From Synechococcus sp. UW140 (GTDB lineage: Bacteria > Cyanobacteriota > Cyanobacteriia > PCC-6307 > Cyanobiaceae), in NCBI RefSeq assembly GCF_900474295.1, contig NZ_UCOB01000003.1:62001-126000 (forward strand): a DNA stretch of 64,000 nucleotides, given 5' to 3'. The notes under the pieces are model-generated. The model made no database searches. It worked only from the letters and a program-made list of their open reading frames with translations, and was not told where the DNA came from. Shown here piece after piece: positions 18,466-26,768 of the stretch. Made by a program: the position numbers and the translations under genes. The number at the start of each line of letters is the position of its first letter. Within the stretch, counting starts at the first letter, position 1.

Positions 18466-19389
18466 ATGAAGATCCTTGTGATGGGTGGAACTCGTTTTGT
18501 GGGGAAGCCTCTGGTGGCATCTCTGTTGGCTCAGGGGCATGAGCTCACACTGTTCACCCGAGGGCGTCAAGCCGCTCCAGATGCTGTTGTGCATCTCAAA
18601 GGCGATCGCACCAATCCAGAGGATCTGGTGCAGCTCAAAGGTCACGACTTCGATGTGATCATCGATAGTTCAGGTCGTTCACTGGTTGACACGCAGTCGG
18701 TGGTGGCGGTCACCGGCGCGCCTTCACACCGGCTTCTTTATGTCAGCTCTGCTGGTGTTTACGCCGGTTCGGATGTTTGGCCATTGGACGAGCAGGCGGA
18801 GGTGGATCCAGCCAGTCGTCACGCTGGCAAGGCGGAAACTGAGGCTTGGTTGCTACGGGAGGGGATCCCCTTCACCAGCTTCAGGCCGACCTACATCGTT
18901 GGCCCGGGTAACTACAACCCTGTGGAACGGTGGTTCTTCGATCGTGTTTGTCATGATCTGCCGGTGCCGATGCCTGGTGACGGCACCACCATCACGCAAT
19001 TGGGGCATGTGGACGACCTCGCCGACGCGATGCTGAGGTCCTTGGCTGTGGATGCAGCGGCGAATCGCATCTACAACTGCTCATCTCGCAAAGGAATCAC
19101 CTTCTCTGGTGTCGTGAAGGCGGCTGCTCTTGCCTGCGGTAAGGATCCCAGCACTGTGGACATCCGTCACTTCGATCCCAGTGGTCTGAATCCAAAGGCA
19201 CGCAAGGCCTTTCCGTTACGCCTTGACCACTTCCTTACCGACGTGAGCCGCGCCGAACGAGAGCTTGCCTGGGTGCCTCGCTTCGATGCCATCTCCGCTT
19301 TCCAGCACAACTACGATCTCGACTACAGCCAACGACCATCAGCCTCCCCCGATGTCAGTGGTGATGCGGCCTTGATCGGCCTGGCTTGA
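18466..19389 (+). CDS. NAD-dependent epimerase/dehydratase, CSP41b-like
   Basis: 307-aa atypical short-chain dehydrogenase. MKILVMGGTRFVGKPLVASL gives the GGTRFxG Rossmann motif typical of the CSP41 (chloroplast stem-loop-binding) subgroup, and VSSAGVYAGSD and FRPTYIVGPGNYN match its later motifs. In plastids CSP41 proteins bind and stabilise RNA; bacterial members may be sugar epimerases. The normal YxxxK pair is replaced by a short variant (RHAGKAETE). The ATG at 18466 was preferred to the GTG one codon earlier. Its 3' end overlaps the convergent pgsA-like gene by 35 bp. Confidence 0.85.
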   Translation: MKILVMGGTRFVGKPLVASLLAQGHELTLFTRGRQAAPDAVVHLKGDRTNPEDLVQLKGHDFDVIIDSSGRSLVDTQSVVAVTGAPSHRLLYVSSAGVYAGSDVWPLDEQAEVDPASRHAGKAETEAWLLREGIPFTSFRPTYIVGPGNYNPVERWFFDRVCHDLPVPMPGDGTTITQLGHVDDLADAMLRSLAVDAAANRIYNCSSRKGITFSGVVKAAALACGKDPSTVDIRHFDPSGLNPKARKAFPLRLDHFLTDVSRAERELAWVPRFDAISAFQHNYDLDYSQRPSASPDVSGDAALIGLA

Positions 19390-19930
19390 GGTACCCCACC
19401 GCTGAATGAAGGGCTAAAAGCAGTGAAGGCCAGAACAGCCACCACCCCAGTTGCTGCAAGGACAGGATCAGAGGCTCTGGCCCCCAAGTCTCGGGCCAGA
19501 GCAACAAGAGCAGGCTGGTGAATTGCAAAACAGTCTTCGCTTTTCCCCAGCGGGACGCTGGCGCCCCATCGTCGGCATCCCTGCGCCAACCTGAGATCAG
19601 CATTTCCCTGGCGAGTAAGAGCCAGACCGCCCACAACGGCAGTGTTTGATGCGTTGCCAACCAGATCAGAGGAGCGGCGAGTAGAAGTTTGTCGGCGAGT
19701 GGATCAAGCCGAGCCCCCCAGCTGCTACCTCCACCTGCGCGACGCGCCATCCAGCCATCAAGGGCATCGCTGATGCCAGCCAGTAGCAGGAGGCTCCAGG
19801 CCAGGGCTTGTTGTTGGGCGATCAGGGCCATTAGCAAAGGAAGACCTGCTACCGCCCTGAATACGGTGAGGCGATCGGCCCAGGTGCGCCATCGGGATTC
19901 CAAGCTCAGAATGCATGCAGTTGGTTGCAT
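19355..19930 (-). CDS. CDP-alcohol phosphatidyltransferase (PgsA-like)
   Basis: Membrane enzyme joining CDP-diacylglycerol to an alcohol, probably glycerol-3-phosphate for phosphatidylglycerol, the lipid that cyanobacterial photosystems need. The signature D-G-x2-A-R-x8-G-x3-D-x3-D reads DALDGWMARR ... GARLDPLADK (about residues 52-76). About four to five membrane helices follow. The ATG at 19930 starts only 3 bp from the divergent CBS gene start, so a downstream TTG (LSLESRW) may be the true start. Substrate alcohol inferred from family. Confidence 0.83.
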   Translation of the reverse strand: MQPTACILSLESRWRTWADRLTVFRAVAGLPLLMALIAQQQALAWSLLLLAGISDALDGWMARRAGGGSSWGARLDPLADKLLLAAPLIWLATHQTLPLWAVWLLLAREMLISGWRRDADDGAPASRWGKAKTVLQFTSLLLLLWPETWGPEPLILSLQQLGWWLFWPSLLLALHSAVGYLKPGRSRPHHH

Positions 19931-19933
19931 TCC

Positions 19934-20404
19934 ATGGTGCTTCAGCAGACGGTCCGCGATGTGATGACCTCTCCGGTATTGACCGTCACGCCTGAAACCG
20001 AACTTCAGGAAGCTGTGAGATTGCTTAGTCAGCACCACATCAGTGGGCTTGCAGTGGTCAACGGCAACCGGGAACTGATCGGTGAATTAACCGAGCAGAA
20101 TCTGATGGTGAGAGAAAGCGGTGTTGATGCCGGTCCTTACGTCATGCTCCTGGACAGCGTGATTTATCTACGTAATCCACTGAACTGGGACAAACAGGTC
20201 CATCAGGTCCTGGGTGACGCGGTGAAGGATCTGATGGTTGAGGACACGCACTCCTGTGCGGAAACACTGCCGTTGCCTAAAGCAGCTGCTCTGCTGCATG
20301 AGCGCAGTACCCAACGTCTTTATGTCGTGAATGAAAGCAAGCAACCTGTTGGCGTGATCACCCGAGGGGATGTGGTGAGAGCCCTCGCTGATCAGGGTGG
20401 TTGA
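19934..20404 (+). CDS. CBS-domain pair protein
   Basis: 156 aa, consisting of two CBS domains in a Bateman module: VRDVMTSPVLTVTPETELQEAVRLLSQHHISGLAVVNG and, after about 60 residues, VKDLMVEDTHSCAETLPLPKAAALLHERSTQRLYVVNE. It probably binds adenosine nucleotides and regulates an unknown partner. No catalytic domain is attached. The final TGA shares its A with the ATG of the next gene (20404), showing translational coupling. ATG 19934 was chosen over an upstream TTG. Confidence 0.86.
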   Translation: MVLQQTVRDVMTSPVLTVTPETELQEAVRLLSQHHISGLAVVNGNRELIGELTEQNLMVRESGVDAGPYVMLLDSVIYLRNPLNWDKQVHQVLGDAVKDLMVEDTHSCAETLPLPKAAALLHERSTQRLYVVNESKQPVGVITRGDVVRALADQGG

Positions 20405-20721
20405 TGCGTACTGCTGTGAACATCGCGATCCGTCCGTCTGCACTGTTACTCCTGGCGTTGGGGACGACACTTGGAGTCCCTCTCCAGCCGGCATTGCCAG
20501 AGGCTTCAGCTCGTCCAGTTGATGAAATGGAAGAAAGCGCCTTCCTTGATCTTGTTGACAAGGAAGGACTTGTTTTGATCACTGCCATCGGAGTGGAGGC
20601 GGTTGATGCAGAGGCCCGTCGGCGACGGCTCAGCCTTCCTGCTTTGGGTTACTGGTCACCCGATGGAGGTTGTTTCCGCCGGCCTCCTCAAGATGACTGC
20701 AATGGAATTTTTAGGCCCTGA
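20404..20721 (+). CDS. Small exported protein coupled to CBS gene
   Basis: 105-aa protein with a signal peptide (MRTAVNIAIRPSALLLLALGTTLG, cleavage after about PEASA). The mature part carries a helical acidic segment (EMEESAFLDLVDKEGLVLITAIGVEAVDAEARRRR) and ends with two cysteines (GGCFRRPPQDDC) that could pair. Its start overlaps the CBS stop. Convergent with the gene at 20729-22258, 7 bp away. No family recognised. Confidence 0.7.
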   Translation: MRTAVNIAIRPSALLLLALGTTLGVPLQPALPEASARPVDEMEESAFLDLVDKEGLVLITAIGVEAVDAEARRRRLSLPALGYWSPDGGCFRRPPQDDCNGIFRP

Positions 20722-20728
20722 GCATGCC

Positions 20729-22258
20729 TCAGGGCATTGGTGGAGGCAGCAGCGGCGGCGGCGGCGCGTCATGGAATTGTTCAGGTGCCGGATGAGCGGA
20801 TAAATCGTTGTCAGCTCTCTCGGTCTCGCTGATGCCTTCTGTCTCGCTTGGTTGTGGCATGGCCAGTGGATCAGGCATGACAAGCGGGGGTGGCAAGTCA
20901 GGTGGCAGCGTCGGACGGAGACTTGGTGAAACTGGAGGAACTTGTTGTTCGGCAGACTCCCCGCGAATGAGGTTGGGGGCGGGCTGGAGACTCTCTCTCA
21001 AGACCAGAGGATCTGCGGTAATCGGTGGTTCAGGAAGAGGGGAGCGATCAGAGTGGATCTCCAATGTTTGCTCTGCTTCGAGATCCGGTCGTTGAACAGG
21101 CCCCGATTTTGGCGGCCAGATCATGCGTGCAACCGGTTCTACGCCTTGTTCCATCACCCGGTTCAGTCCTGCGAGAGAGCGGTCTAAAAGCCGTCCTGCT
21201 AGCCACTGACTGCAGTCCAAGGGATTGGAACAGCGATTGTTCATCCTGATCTTCAGCCCGATGTTGTCCATCAGGTCACCGCGAAGGGGGGCGCGGCGTT
21301 GACTCAAACGCAGCAGGTATGGAACGTGCACGAAACTGGTTGCCCCGCCACTGATCCAATTGGCGTCTTCTTCTGTGAAGCCTTTGACCCCAGGAATGAT
21401 GAGTCTGCTCTTGGAGGCATGATCGGGTAGATAGGCGCTCACCAGCCCCCGTCGTCTTGCCAGGTCTCGTGTTTGCTCGAGTGTTAGGCCGTCTTTGCTC
21501 ATCAACATCTCGAGTCGGCCGTCCTGACGGAGCCCGAACACCATTCGGATCCGTGGCAGGTAGTAACGGATCCGTTGGCCCATGCTGATGCTGTAAGCAC
21601 CGGTGTAGGCCGCTGGCGGCTCTTCAAGGTCGTTGTAAACGCTATGCAGACCTCCGATGAATGTGTCGTAGAGATCGGACTTCTCGGCTGTCAGTTCGCC
21701 ATAGCTGAAATCGACACCGCCGTCTTTGCGGATGCCGATCGAAGCGCGTTGACGAGCTGCGGTGCGATTGCGCCCCTTCCAGACCTTTTGTCCGAACTTG
21801 AGGTCTCCCAGGGGAACGGTGATCTCCTGGCCGCCTGCTTCGAGGTGACGCTCGTACATCGGCCCGGTGACGTAGGCCAAAGCGGCGCTGTCCTGGAAGG
21901 CATCCTGTTCACGGTCCCATCCCTCCAGCAGTCCGATCCTCACCTTGCGCGGATCGAAATCCAGGGCGTAAACCTCATCGTCAGGCACATAGCGAAACGC
22001 ACCTCCGGCTTCACCCAGATTGTCGAAACTTGCGCTGGTGCCCTGCTCCCCTGGGCCAGGAGTGTCGGGTGCCAGGGCAATGAGCGTGGCGAACGTGATC
22101 AGGGGTAAACCAACGATCCAGAGCCGTTTGCGCACGAACCAAGCACGCCGCCTGCGGCGTGCTTTTCGCGGGGTCTTGTTCTTAGGAAGGCGTTGATGCG
22201 ATTCAGCCTGAGGCTTGCGCGTTCTGGCCTGGGCCGATTTGGAGAGAGTGCTGGTCAC
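20729..22258 (-). CDS. Membrane-anchored protein with proline-rich tail, possible phosphodiester-glycosidase-like domain
   Basis: 509 aa. A highly basic N-terminus (about residues 25-45) precedes one membrane helix (WIVGLPLITFATLIALAP). The central domain (about 85-345) resembles NAGPA/DUF2233-like proteins in layout: VYALDFDPRKVRIGLLEG, then FSYGELTAEKSDLYDTFIGG and LEMLMSKDGLTLEQTRDLARRRG. The last 130 residues are Pro- and Ser-rich and disordered, ending in PPPPLLPPPMP. It overlaps the PdeM gene by 4 bp. Activity unproven. Confidence 0.62.
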   Translation of the reverse strand: MTSTLSKSAQARTRKPQAESHQRLPKNKTPRKARRRRRAWFVRKRLWIVGLPLITFATLIALAPDTPGPGEQGTSASFDNLGEAGGAFRYVPDDEVYALDFDPRKVRIGLLEGWDREQDAFQDSAALAYVTGPMYERHLEAGGQEITVPLGDLKFGQKVWKGRNRTAARQRASIGIRKDGGVDFSYGELTAEKSDLYDTFIGGLHSVYNDLEEPPAAYTGAYSISMGQRIRYYLPRIRMVFGLRQDGRLEMLMSKDGLTLEQTRDLARRRGLVSAYLPDHASKSRLIIPGVKGFTEEDANWISGGATSFVHVPYLLRLSQRRAPLRGDLMDNIGLKIRMNNRCSNPLDCSQWLAGRLLDRSLAGLNRVMEQGVEPVARMIWPPKSGPVQRPDLEAEQTLEIHSDRSPLPEPPITADPLVLRESLQPAPNLIRGESAEQQVPPVSPSLRPTLPPDLPPPLVMPDPLAMPQPSETEGISETERADNDLSAHPAPEQFHDAPPPPLLPPPMP

Positions 22259-22944
22259 CTGGCCACCCTCGCTTCAGCCCGGTTCGGATGCGGTTCGAAC
22301 CAAGGCACGATGGCATGGTCCGCCACGAGCCATTTGCGATAGCTCTCATCGCAGTGGTGACCACCCGTCAATTGCCCAAAGGCCGGAATCAGCAGACGCT
22401 GTTGAGAAGGGTTGTACGCAAAGCAGGGCAGCCTGAGCCTGTCGCAACCGTTGCCAATGCCGGCAACTGGATGAACATGACCACAGACATTGAGCAACTG
22501 ATCCTGCTGTTCAGGCGGTGGTTCCGGTTCATGACTTAACCAGAGGTCTCCGCATCGATAACTGGGCTGTTGAGGGAGCCCCTCGATCAGGCTTGAGCGG
22601 TCGTGGTTGCCTCCGATCAACTTCACAGGGCAGCCACAGAGGTGAGGAAGCGTACGCAAGATTTGGCGCAATCTCTCGGTTAGGCCAAGTTCTCCATGAA
22701 TCAGATCCCCAAGCACAATCAGCAGTTCAGGGCTGAAGCGTTGGCAGAGTTTGATTAAGGGGTTGAGGGTGCCTCGATCGCCATCGCTAGGGATCGGGAT
22801 GCCATGGCGTTGAAACAGTTCGGCCTTGCCGAGATGCAAATCAGCAACTAACAGCTGCCTGGAATGGGGTCTCCACAGAGCACGATCGGCCAGAAAAACT
22901 AGCTCTTCACGCTGCCATTGCCAGGTGTGACTTATCCCCGGCAT
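22255..22944 (-). CDS. pdeM: Ligase-associated DNA damage response endonuclease PdeM-like metallophosphoesterase
   Basis: 229-aa calcineurin-type metallophosphoesterase. The metal motifs are VADLHLGKA, VLGDLIHG, GGNHDR, LSHEPEPP and CGHVHP, which fits the PdeM family. In many bacteria pdeM is next to the Lhr-type helicase, DNA ligase and MBL exonuclease; those three genes are at 31.5-36.8 kb here, about 9 kb away. It overlaps the next gene by 4 bp. The link to DNA repair is by family only. Confidence 0.82.
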   Translation of the reverse strand: MPGISHTWQWQREELVFLADRALWRPHSRQLLVADLHLGKAELFQRHGIPIPSDGDRGTLNPLIKLCQRFSPELLIVLGDLIHGELGLTERLRQILRTLPHLCGCPVKLIGGNHDRSSLIEGLPQQPSYRCGDLWLSHEPEPPPEQQDQLLNVCGHVHPVAGIGNGCDRLRLPCFAYNPSQQRLLIPAFGQLTGGHHCDESYRKWLVADHAIVPWFEPHPNRAEARVAR

Positions 22945-23066
22945 GGGTCGAGCCTGATGTCAGAGCCGCAGTGCATTTGAGCATCTTGGCGAATAACCCC
23001 TGTATTGGCCAGCACATTCCTTGAAGAAATGCCAATGTGCATCCTTGTAATCGATTTGATTTCCGC

Positions 23067-23147
23067 ATGACCCTGGCATTGCTTGTTGCTCTGGCTGGTT
23101 CGCTTGTGGCGATGGGCCTGATTGTGCGACGCCTCGATCAGGGTTGA
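23067..23147 (+). CDS. Possible 26-residue single-helix membrane peptide
   Basis: A short open frame starting at ATG 23067: MTLALLVALAGSLVAMGL, then IVRRLDQG. One hydrophobic helix with a basic end, the layout of small photosystem or cytochrome b6f subunits, but it matches none of those sequences known to me. The stop lies 7 bp before the GluR0-like start, so it could be its leader peptide. No strong ribosome-binding site is visible. Weak call. Confidence 0.3.
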   Translation: MTLALLVALAGSLVAMGLIVRRLDQG

Positions 23148-23154
23148 AGCTGAC

Positions 23155-24225
23155 ATGCAGCCTCTGCGTCTTCTGCTGCTCGCGGTCACCCTCCTGGCAA
23201 CCACCCCTGTGGATGCCTTTGCAAAGGTGCTTCGGGTTGGAATTAGTGGCACGGCTCCCTTTGTTGTGAGGGAGGGGAGTGTCTACAGCGGGATCAGTGT
23301 CGAAATCTGGCAGGACGTGTCCACTCGCTTGAATCAGCCGTTCGAGTGGGTTGGTCAGCCCAATACCGATGCCAGCCTGCGTGCCCTTGCGAAGGGTGAT
23401 CTTGATCTAGCTGTCGGTCCGATCAGCATTACTCCGGAGCGACTGGCTGATCCGCATGTTGATTTCACCCAGCCCTATTTCCTGGCGGAAGAAGGCTTGA
23501 TGGTGCCGATCACAGCGCCGACCCTGTTCAGTCGCCTCCAACCGTTCTTTGGCCTGGCGGCACTCTCCTCGGCTGGGATTTTGGTCTTCCTGCTGTTTGT
23601 TGTCGGCAATCTGATCTGGTTGGCTGAACGGCGCCGCAACAGCGATCAATTCCCCCGCGCCTACTTCCATGGCGTTGGCAATGGCATGTGGTTCGCGTTG
23701 GTCACACTCACCACGGTTGGCTACGGCGATCGTTCCCCCCAGTCCAGGAGCGGCAGAGTCATTGCCGGTGTGTGGATGGTCCTTTCTCTCGTTGCTCTTT
23801 CCTCGATCACCGCGGGCCTGGCGACCGCCTTCACCGTGTCCTTCTCAAGGACGGCGCCATCAGGGATTGAGTCTCTCGATGACCTCAGGCAGATGTCGGT
23901 CGCTGTGGTCAAAGGCACCAGCGGCGAATCCCTCGCAAGCTTCTATGGTGCCAAGCCCGAAGTGGCAAATACCCTTCCGGAGGCGATCACTCTGCTCAAG
24001 AACCACCAGGTTCAGGCCGTGATGTTCGATTCCATTCAGCTCCGGTACTACCTCAGTCAAAATCGGAGTTCTGGGCTCAAGGTCTCTCCGTTCTCTGTCG
24101 CCAAGCAGGCTTACGGATTTTCAGTGCCTGTAGGTAGCCCATTGCGCACCCCGATTGATGTGCAGTTGGTGAATATGCAGCTCGACGGCAGGATCAAAAG
24201 CATCACCCGTCAGGCCTTGAAGTAA
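23155..24225 (+). CDS. GluR0-type prokaryotic ionotropic glutamate receptor channel
   Basis: 356-aa ligand-gated channel. A signal peptide (MQPLRLLLLAVTLLATTPVDAFA) is followed by lobe 1 of a periplasmic-binding (SBP_bac_3) domain. The channel core is TM1 (AALSSAGILVFLLFVVGNLIWL), a pore helix with the K+ channel filter TVGYGD (about 187-192) and TM2, and lobe 2 of the binding domain completes the protein. This order defines GluR0, first characterised in Synechocystis: a K+-selective receptor gated by amino acids. The bound ligand here is unknown. ATG 23155 begins the signal peptide. Confidence 0.93.
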   Translation: MQPLRLLLLAVTLLATTPVDAFAKVLRVGISGTAPFVVREGSVYSGISVEIWQDVSTRLNQPFEWVGQPNTDASLRALAKGDLDLAVGPISITPERLADPHVDFTQPYFLAEEGLMVPITAPTLFSRLQPFFGLAALSSAGILVFLLFVVGNLIWLAERRRNSDQFPRAYFHGVGNGMWFALVTLTTVGYGDRSPQSRSGRVIAGVWMVLSLVALSSITAGLATAFTVSFSRTAPSGIESLDDLRQMSVAVVKGTSGESLASFYGAKPEVANTLPEAITLLKNHQVQAVMFDSIQLRYYLSQNRSSGLKVSPFSVAKQAYGFSVPVGSPLRTPIDVQLVNMQLDGRIKSITRQALK

Positions 24226-24259
24226 GCGTCTTGGGAGCTTCTCCGGTCGAAGGACGGTC

Positions 24260-24496
24260 TCACACAAGGCTGTGGTGACGTCGGAGCCCATCTTCAATCA
24301 AAAAGGAGGCCAGGCTGCTGCAGCTGCGACCTTCTCGAAGGGCATGTTGCTTGAGTTGTCCCATCACCCCTCCCGGCAATGTCACATTGAGACGTTCGGA
24401 CTCAGCTGCCTCGGCGACGTCTGCGGCGGATGGTGATGGTGTCTCTGCTTCGAGGCGTTCCTGCAGCTCCTTCAGAAGTGATCGCAGAATTGACAC
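24260..24496 (-). CDS. Ribbon-helix-helix-like small DNA-binding protein
   Basis: 78 aa from a GTG at 24496. An N-terminal helix with heptad character (SILRSLLKELQERLEAE) is followed by a Ser/Ala linker. A C-terminal ribbon-helix-helix pattern follows: RLNVTLPGGVMGQLKQHALREGRSCSSLASFLIEDGLRRH. Most RHH proteins are repressors or antitoxins, but no toxin gene is adjacent. It is divergent from the PPC-glutaredoxin gene (99 bp apart), which it could regulate. Confidence 0.72.
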   Translation of the reverse strand: MSILRSLLKELQERLEAETPSPSAADVAEAAESERLNVTLPGGVMGQLKQHALREGRSCSSLASFLIEDGLRRHHSLV

Positions 24497-24595
24497 GTTG
24501 ACGACACGTATTAGTGCCTAAATTGTAGCCCTTCTCCTCTGCTCGGAAGCGGCGGGTGCACGCGTTAACCTGGCCCGGACTTAACGGGAGTTGTG

Positions 24596-25246
24596 ATGCG
24601 ATCTCTGGCTATGAAGCTTGCCCCTGGCCAGGATCTGCGTCATGTCCTTGAAGCTCTGGCCCTCAGCCACAACGTGTCGGGTTATGTGCTTGGTGTGGTC
24701 GGCAACTTGTCTAGAGCCGCTTTTCAATGCCCAGGCCAATCGGAGCCGAATGTTCTTGAGGGTGACCTCGAAATCATCACGCTTCAGGGCCATTTCTCAC
24801 CCGATGGAGCTCATTTGCACCTGAGCCTTTCCGATGCTGCTTGCCAGGTGTGGGGAGGCCATCTCGAGCCTGGCACGCTTGTGCTCAAGGGTGCTGACCT
24901 CCTCTTGGGACTGCTCGATCAACCTCTTCCTCAGGCACCATCCAATCTGGATCTCCACCAACCGACTCGAGTTAAGCCGAATTCTGTCGAACCCGTTGCT
25001 GCTCCGCGAGTGGAGGTGGCTGTGCTCCCAGGATGTCCCTGGTGTACACGTGCTATTCGCATTCTCCGCAGTCTCGACATTGCCCATGCGTTGATCACTG
25101 TCGACAGTGATGAGACCTACAACGCTTTGCATCAACGCAGTGCAATGACCACGTTCCCTCAGGTGTTCATCGACGGCTCTGTGATCGGCGGTTACGACGC
25201 TCTTGCTCAGCTGCATGCGGATGGATCTCTGGACCGACTGCGTTGA
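24596..25246 (+). CDS. PPC (DUF296) domain fused to glutaredoxin
   Basis: 216-aa fusion. Residues about 1-115 form the plant-and-prokaryote-conserved (PPC/DUF296) domain: MKLAPGQDLRHVLEALALSHNVSGYVLGVVGNLS, then LEIITLQGHFSPDGAHLHLSLSD and VWGGHLEPGT with the histidines. After a 25-residue linker comes a full glutaredoxin (VAVLPGCPWCTRAIRILRSLDI) with active site CPWC at 147-150. It also has TFPQVFIDGSVIGGYDALAQ, the cis-Pro and glutathione-binding GGYD. Such fusions occur in cyanobacteria but are not functionally described to my knowledge. The next gene overlaps its stop. Confidence 0.88.
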   Translation: MRSLAMKLAPGQDLRHVLEALALSHNVSGYVLGVVGNLSRAAFQCPGQSEPNVLEGDLEIITLQGHFSPDGAHLHLSLSDAACQVWGGHLEPGTLVLKGADLLLGLLDQPLPQAPSNLDLHQPTRVKPNSVEPVAAPRVEVAVLPGCPWCTRAIRILRSLDIAHALITVDSDETYNALHQRSAMTTFPQVFIDGSVIGGYDALAQLHADGSLDRLR

Positions 25247-25482
25247 CAGATCCTCAGACTGCTGACCTTTGGGCCCTCAAGCCCTGGTGGTGTCAACCAT
25301 GGTCAATCCTGCTGACAGGGTTTTGCATCGCTTTCGCGAGTTGGTGGTTCTTTCACCTCATCTGGCTCACCATTGCCGTTTCGTTGGCCGTGTTGCTTTG
25401 GTGGGTGTTGTTTCTGGTTCTCGCACCAACGGCTTATCGCCTGGAGGCTGAGCAAAACCAGTTGGATCGGAACACCCCCTAA
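25243..25482 (+). CDS. Small two-helix membrane protein (DUF6737-like)
   Basis: 79 aa beginning at a TTG that overlaps the TGA of the PPC-glutaredoxin gene (TTGA). Two adjacent hydrophobic segments (PWSILLTGFCIAFASWWFFHLIWL and TIAVSLAVLLWWVLFLVLAPTAY) then a polar tail. Tryptophan-rich small membrane proteins of this layout are common in cyanobacteria. Function unknown. Coupled to the preceding redox fusion gene. Confidence 0.7.
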   Translation: MTDPQTADLWALKPWWCQPWSILLTGFCIAFASWWFFHLIWLTIAVSLAVLLWWVLFLVLAPTAYRLEAEQNQLDRNTP

Positions 25483-25518
25483 ACGTTCGTCTGTGGTGTT
25501 GGATGAGCAGACTGCTGG

Positions 25519-25716
25519 TTAGGGCTGCTGCTCGAGCCGATAGCGCTGCTTTTCGCTCATCAGTTCGTTTTCCAATTGGCCAATCAGTCTGCTAACGAGG
25601 GACTGAAATTCGGGCTGGCATCCGCGGAATGCTGCTTTATGGCGGATCGGTTCGTTGCGGGTGCGTAGATCGGTGAGCATCAGTTCCAGGGCGTCGATGC
25701 TGGCGTTGCTGTTCAT
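25519..25716 (-). CDS. Small conserved helical protein
   Basis: 65 aa from ATG 25716 (MNSNASIDALELMLTDLR); 19 upstream in-frame codons overlapping the ABC gene are unlikely to be translated. Two helices are predicted, rich in Leu, Glu and Arg, with a single Cys in FRGCQPEFQSLVSRLIGQLENELMSEK. No known domain recognised. It lies directly downstream of the ABC ATPase, 25 bp away, and is probably co-transcribed. Confidence 0.6.
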   Translation of the reverse strand: MNSNASIDALELMLTDLRTRNEPIRHKAAFRGCQPEFQSLVSRLIGQLENELMSEKQRYRLEQQP

Positions 25717-25741
25717 GGCTCGGATCCACCTTCCCGAGAGG

Positions 25742-26539
25742 CTATGACAGGGGCATGACCTGGCGATAGCCACCAGCCTCGATCACCTGCAGTGACGTGT
25801 CGAACAAGGTCGTCAGCGTTGGTCCGTTCAGGATTTGATCCTTGGGGCCGTCTTGCATCACAGCCCCCTCTTTGAGACAAATCACACGCTTGATCTCGGG
25901 GATGATGGCCTCCACCTGGTGGGTGATCATCACCAAAGTGGTTTGAGATTGACAGAGCTGACGAAGGTTGTTCAGCAGGCTGTGCTTAGCCCTCAGGTCA
26001 AGAGCATTGGTCGGTTCGTCAAGGACAAGCACATCCGGTTGATGGACCAATGCTCTCGCGATCAGGACGCGACGGCGCTGACCATCCGAGAGACACTTAA
26101 AGCGTTCCTGGGCAAGCTCGGCGATGTCAAAGAGCTCCAAAAGCTTGAAAGCACGATCCAGCTGGGTTTGGCTAGGTCTCTGATCCCGACGTAGCCCCAC
26201 GGATCCAAAGAAGGCCGAGAGAACCAGATCGATCACACGCACGAGGCGGGGCACCCGCTGCTCGAGTTCGGTTGATACAAGGCCGATCCGTCGTCGCAAC
26301 TCCCATTGCAGAGGTAAATCAGATCCGAGCAGTCGTAGGTGGGAGCCTGGTTTGACCACAGGATGAAGACTGCGGTCAATCAGTCGTACTAACGTGCTTT
26401 TCCCCGATCCATTCGGTCCGAGAATCGCGGTGTGTTCACCTGTGCGAAGGCTGAGAGTGAGATTGTGGAACACACATCTGGTTTCGATCCAGGCTTCAAC
26501 GGCCTGCAGCTCAAGCCAGGGGTGAGTGCTGTCTTTCAC
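25742..26539 (-). CDS. ABC transporter ATP-binding protein (YlmA/ModF-like)
   Basis: 265-aa single nucleotide-binding domain. Walker A is GPNGSGKST, the ABC signature is CLSDGQRRRVLIARAL, Walker B is VLVLDEPTNALD and the H-loop is MITHQVEAI. The sequence is close to stand-alone ABC ATPases annotated as YlmA or molybdate-type, in which the membrane partner is often not encoded nearby. None is present here. ATP-dependent function is clear, transported substrate is not. Confidence 0.9.
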   Translation of the reverse strand: MKDSTHPWLELQAVEAWIETRCVFHNLTLSLRTGEHTAILGPNGSGKSTLVRLIDRSLHPVVKPGSHLRLLGSDLPLQWELRRRIGLVSTELEQRVPRLVRVIDLVLSAFFGSVGLRRDQRPSQTQLDRAFKLLELFDIAELAQERFKCLSDGQRRRVLIARALVHQPDVLVLDEPTNALDLRAKHSLLNNLRQLCQSQTTLVMITHQVEAIIPEIKRVICLKEGAVMQDGPKDQILNGPTLTTLFDTSLQVIEAGGYRQVMPLS

Positions 26540-26552
26540 TGAGTTGTTGTTG

Positions 26553-26762
26553 ATGTCGTCCGTCTGTTCGCAGTGTGGATCAAGATCGTGGCGAGCGGAT
26601 CGCTCTCTTGGTGGACGCCTTGTTTGTGCCCGATGTGGAGCCCCTCAGGGCGCGGTTGTGGTTCGTTCTAGGCCGCGTGGATCTCAGCAACGAATCAAGA
26701 TCAGTTGGTGGTGGTGGTTACTGCTTGGTCTTGCCCTTGTGGTCATCCTCCAGCTTCTCTGA
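26553..26762 (+). CDS. Small zinc-ribbon membrane protein
   Basis: 69 aa starting at ATG 26553. The N-terminus has two CxxC pairs (VCSQCGSRS and LVCARCGAP), a typical zinc ribbon, then a basic linker and one C-terminal membrane helix (ISWWWWLLLGLALVVILQLL). A regulator tethered to the membrane or an RNA-binding tail-anchored protein would have this plan. Divergent from the ABC gene, convergent with the Nudix gene. Function unknown. Confidence 0.72.
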   Translation: MSSVCSQCGSRSWRADRSLGGRLVCARCGAPQGAVVVRSRPRGSQQRIKISWWWWLLLGLALVVILQLL

Positions 26763-26768
26763 ACTGGT

